Shown piece by piece: positions 63,032 through 64,000 of a stretch of DNA of 64,000 nucleotides. Position 1 is the stretch's first letter. Each line of letters opens with the position of its first letter. The notes under the pieces were generated by a model that did not search any database, had not been told where the DNA came from, and was given only the letters and a program-made list of their open reading frames with translations. Source of the DNA: Fundidesulfovibrio terrae (lineage in GTDB: Bacteria; Desulfobacterota; Desulfovibrionia; Desulfovibrionales; Desulfovibrionaceae); NCBI RefSeq assembly GCF_022808915.1, contig NZ_JAKZFS010000001.1, forward strand, positions 1,256,644 through 1,320,643, written 5' to 3'. The position numbers and the translations under genes were made by a program.

Positions 63032-63064
63032 TTTGCTCGCGAAAATGCTATTTTCGCGAGCAAA
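63032..63064. promoter_or_regulatory. 15-bp perfect inverted repeat, probable operator of the flavoprotein gene
   Basis: TTTGCTCGCGAAAAT (63032-63046) is exactly complementary to ATTTTCGCGAGCAAA (63050-63064), with only GCT between. It is 49 bases upstream of the flavoprotein ATG, and has no T run after it, so it is more likely a repressor or activator site than a terminator. Confidence 0.75.
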
Positions 63065-63112
63065 CCCCGGGCCCGTCCGGCCGGGACGAACCAGCCGTTC
63101 ACGGAGGATTCC

Positions 63113-64000
63113 ATGCGAAGGATCGTGATCATCGGTTCGGGGGCGGGCGGGACCATCGCGGCCAACCAGCTCAGGGGGCAGCTGCCCGAGGACGAATGGG
63201 AGATCCTGGTCATCGACCGCGACGAGCAGCACCACTACCAGCCGGGCTATCTGTTCATCCCCTTCGGGCTCTACTCGCGCGAGGACATCCTCCAGCCCAA
63301 GCGCCTCTTTATTCCGCCGGGGGTGGAGTTCGTGCTGGACGAGGTCACCGGCGTGGACGCGGAAAACCGCACGGTCCGGACCCGGGGCGGTTCCTATCCC
63401 TACGACTGGCTGGTGGTGGCCACGGGCGCGCGCCTGAACACGGGCGAGGTGGAGGGCATGGCCGAGGCCTGGGACACGGACATCCACAATTTCTACACCC
63501 TGGGAGGGGCCGAACGGCTGCGCAAGGCGCTCAAGTATTTCACCTGCGGCAAGATCGTGCTCAACATCGCGGAGCTGCCCTTCAAGTGCCCCATCGCCCC
63601 GCTGGAGTTCCTCTTCATGTGCGACTGGTTCCTCACCGCCTCCGGGGCGCGCCAAAGCGTGGAGCTGGAGCTGGTCACGCCGCTCGGCAGCGTGTTCACC
63701 AAGCCCATCGCGGCCAAGGCCCTGGCTCACATCGCGGAGAAGAAGCGCATAAACGTCACCCCCAACTTCAACATCGCCCGGGTCAACTCGGACGCCAAGA
63801 CCATCGAATCCCACGACGGACGAAGCGTGGGCTACGACCTGCTGGTGTCCATCCCGCCCAACTTCGGGGCGGCCTGCCTGGAAAATTCCGGGCTCACCGA
63901 CCCCATGGGCTACGTGACCGTGGACAAGAACACCCTCAAGTCCGACAAGGCCGAGCGCATCTTCGTGCTGGGCGACGCCTCCAACGTGCCCACGTCCAAG
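63113..64000 (+). CDS. SQR-like NAD(P)/FAD-dependent oxidoreductase, truncated by window edge
   Basis: At least 296 residues are visible; the C-terminus lies beyond the window. The ATG at 63113 has GGAGG upstream. An FAD-binding GSGAGGTIAANQL (GxGxxG) motif, DRDEQHHYQPGYLFIPFG and ATGAR identify a two-Rossmann flavoprotein; a KCPIAPLEF segment matches the Cys-containing region of sulfide:quinone oxidoreductases, and GDASNVP is the second FAD motif. It may oxidise sulfide and pass electrons to quinone, or be a related disulfide/quinone reductase. A strong palindrome lies upstream. Confidence 0.85.
   Translation, partial: MRRIVIIGSGAGGTIAANQLRGQLPEDEWEILVIDRDEQHHYQPGYLFIPFGLYSREDILQPKRLFIPPGVEFVLDEVTGVDAENRTVRTRGGSYPYDWLVVATGARLNTGEVEGMAEAWDTDIHNFYTLGGAERLRKALKYFTCGKIVLNIAELPFKCPIAPLEFLFMCDWFLTASGARQSVELELVTPLGSVFTKPIAAKALAHIAEKKRINVTPNFNIARVNSDAKTIESHDGRSVGYDLLVSIPPNFGAACLENSGLTDPMGYVTVDKNTLKSDKAERIFVLGDASNVPTSK

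Overview
The window is GC-rich DNA from a flagellated, sulfur-metabolising deltaproteobacterium, most likely an order Desulfovibrionales member (Desulfovibrio/Fundidesulfovibrio-like). The evidence is the gene set: a sigma-54 activator next to a PEP-synthase-related protein and a TauE/SafE operon, a biotin ligase-pyruvate carboxylase-PEP synthase row, an exported MsrAB, a sulfide:quinone-oxidoreductase-like flavoprotein, and several copies of a GCCTCCGGCGGCC-headed intergenic repeat. Names come from motifs and memory of families; no search was run. I saw no rRNA, tRNA, CRISPR array or insertion sequence.

Layout. 1-2674 (minus): an operon of universal stress protein, small membrane protein, TauE/SafE permease, lipoprotein and a cut-off small membrane protein. 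A near-perfect sigma-54 promoter (2728-2743) precedes it. Divergent from it, 2873-8104 (plus) encodes a membrane-bound sigma-54 activator and a PEP-synthase-related phosphotransferase-like protein with no PEP domain; this is the most coherent unusual system here. 8171-12679 (minus): kinase, receiver, kinase, receiver, then a CapA-like protein. 12790-15237 (plus): metallophosphoesterase, unknown protein, PqqD-like protein. 15278-16027 is an AT-rich foreign singleton beside a purine nucleoside phosphorylase. 16928-23142 (plus) is one overlapping run of motA, motB, a PilZ protein and a three-gene acyl-CoA carboxylase. ssb and a small protein follow. 24497-26301 (minus): a small Cys protein, universal stress protein and DUF1259 protein.

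27041-38861 (minus) holds a long flagellar block: M23 peptidase, fliR, flhB, flhA, flhF, flhG, fliA, cheY, fliL and two small genes, with a TtcA-like protein upstream and a glycosyltransferase-like protein downstream. 38931-41166 holds a thioesterase and an ACT-metallo-beta-lactamase fusion. 41167-42865 is a second AT-rich island with a two-gene module, a soluble protein plus a four-helix membrane protein, whose organisation resembles RexAB-type phage exclusion; its first gene is broken by an in-frame stop. 42866-52376 carries cca, then birA, pyruvate carboxylase and PEP synthase, a gluconeogenic entry module with its own biotin ligase. The right end (52537-64000) has a YgiQ radical-SAM protein, a hybrid kinase with a periplasmic binding protein, an exported MsrAB, YceI, an M23 peptidase and the start of an SQR-like flavoprotein behind a 15-bp perfect palindrome.

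Working links: motility (stator, c-di-GMP receptor, export apparatus, FlhFG, sigma-28) dominates the centre, while biotin-dependent carboxylation appears twice (acyl-CoA and pyruvate) with the ligase encoded beside the latter.
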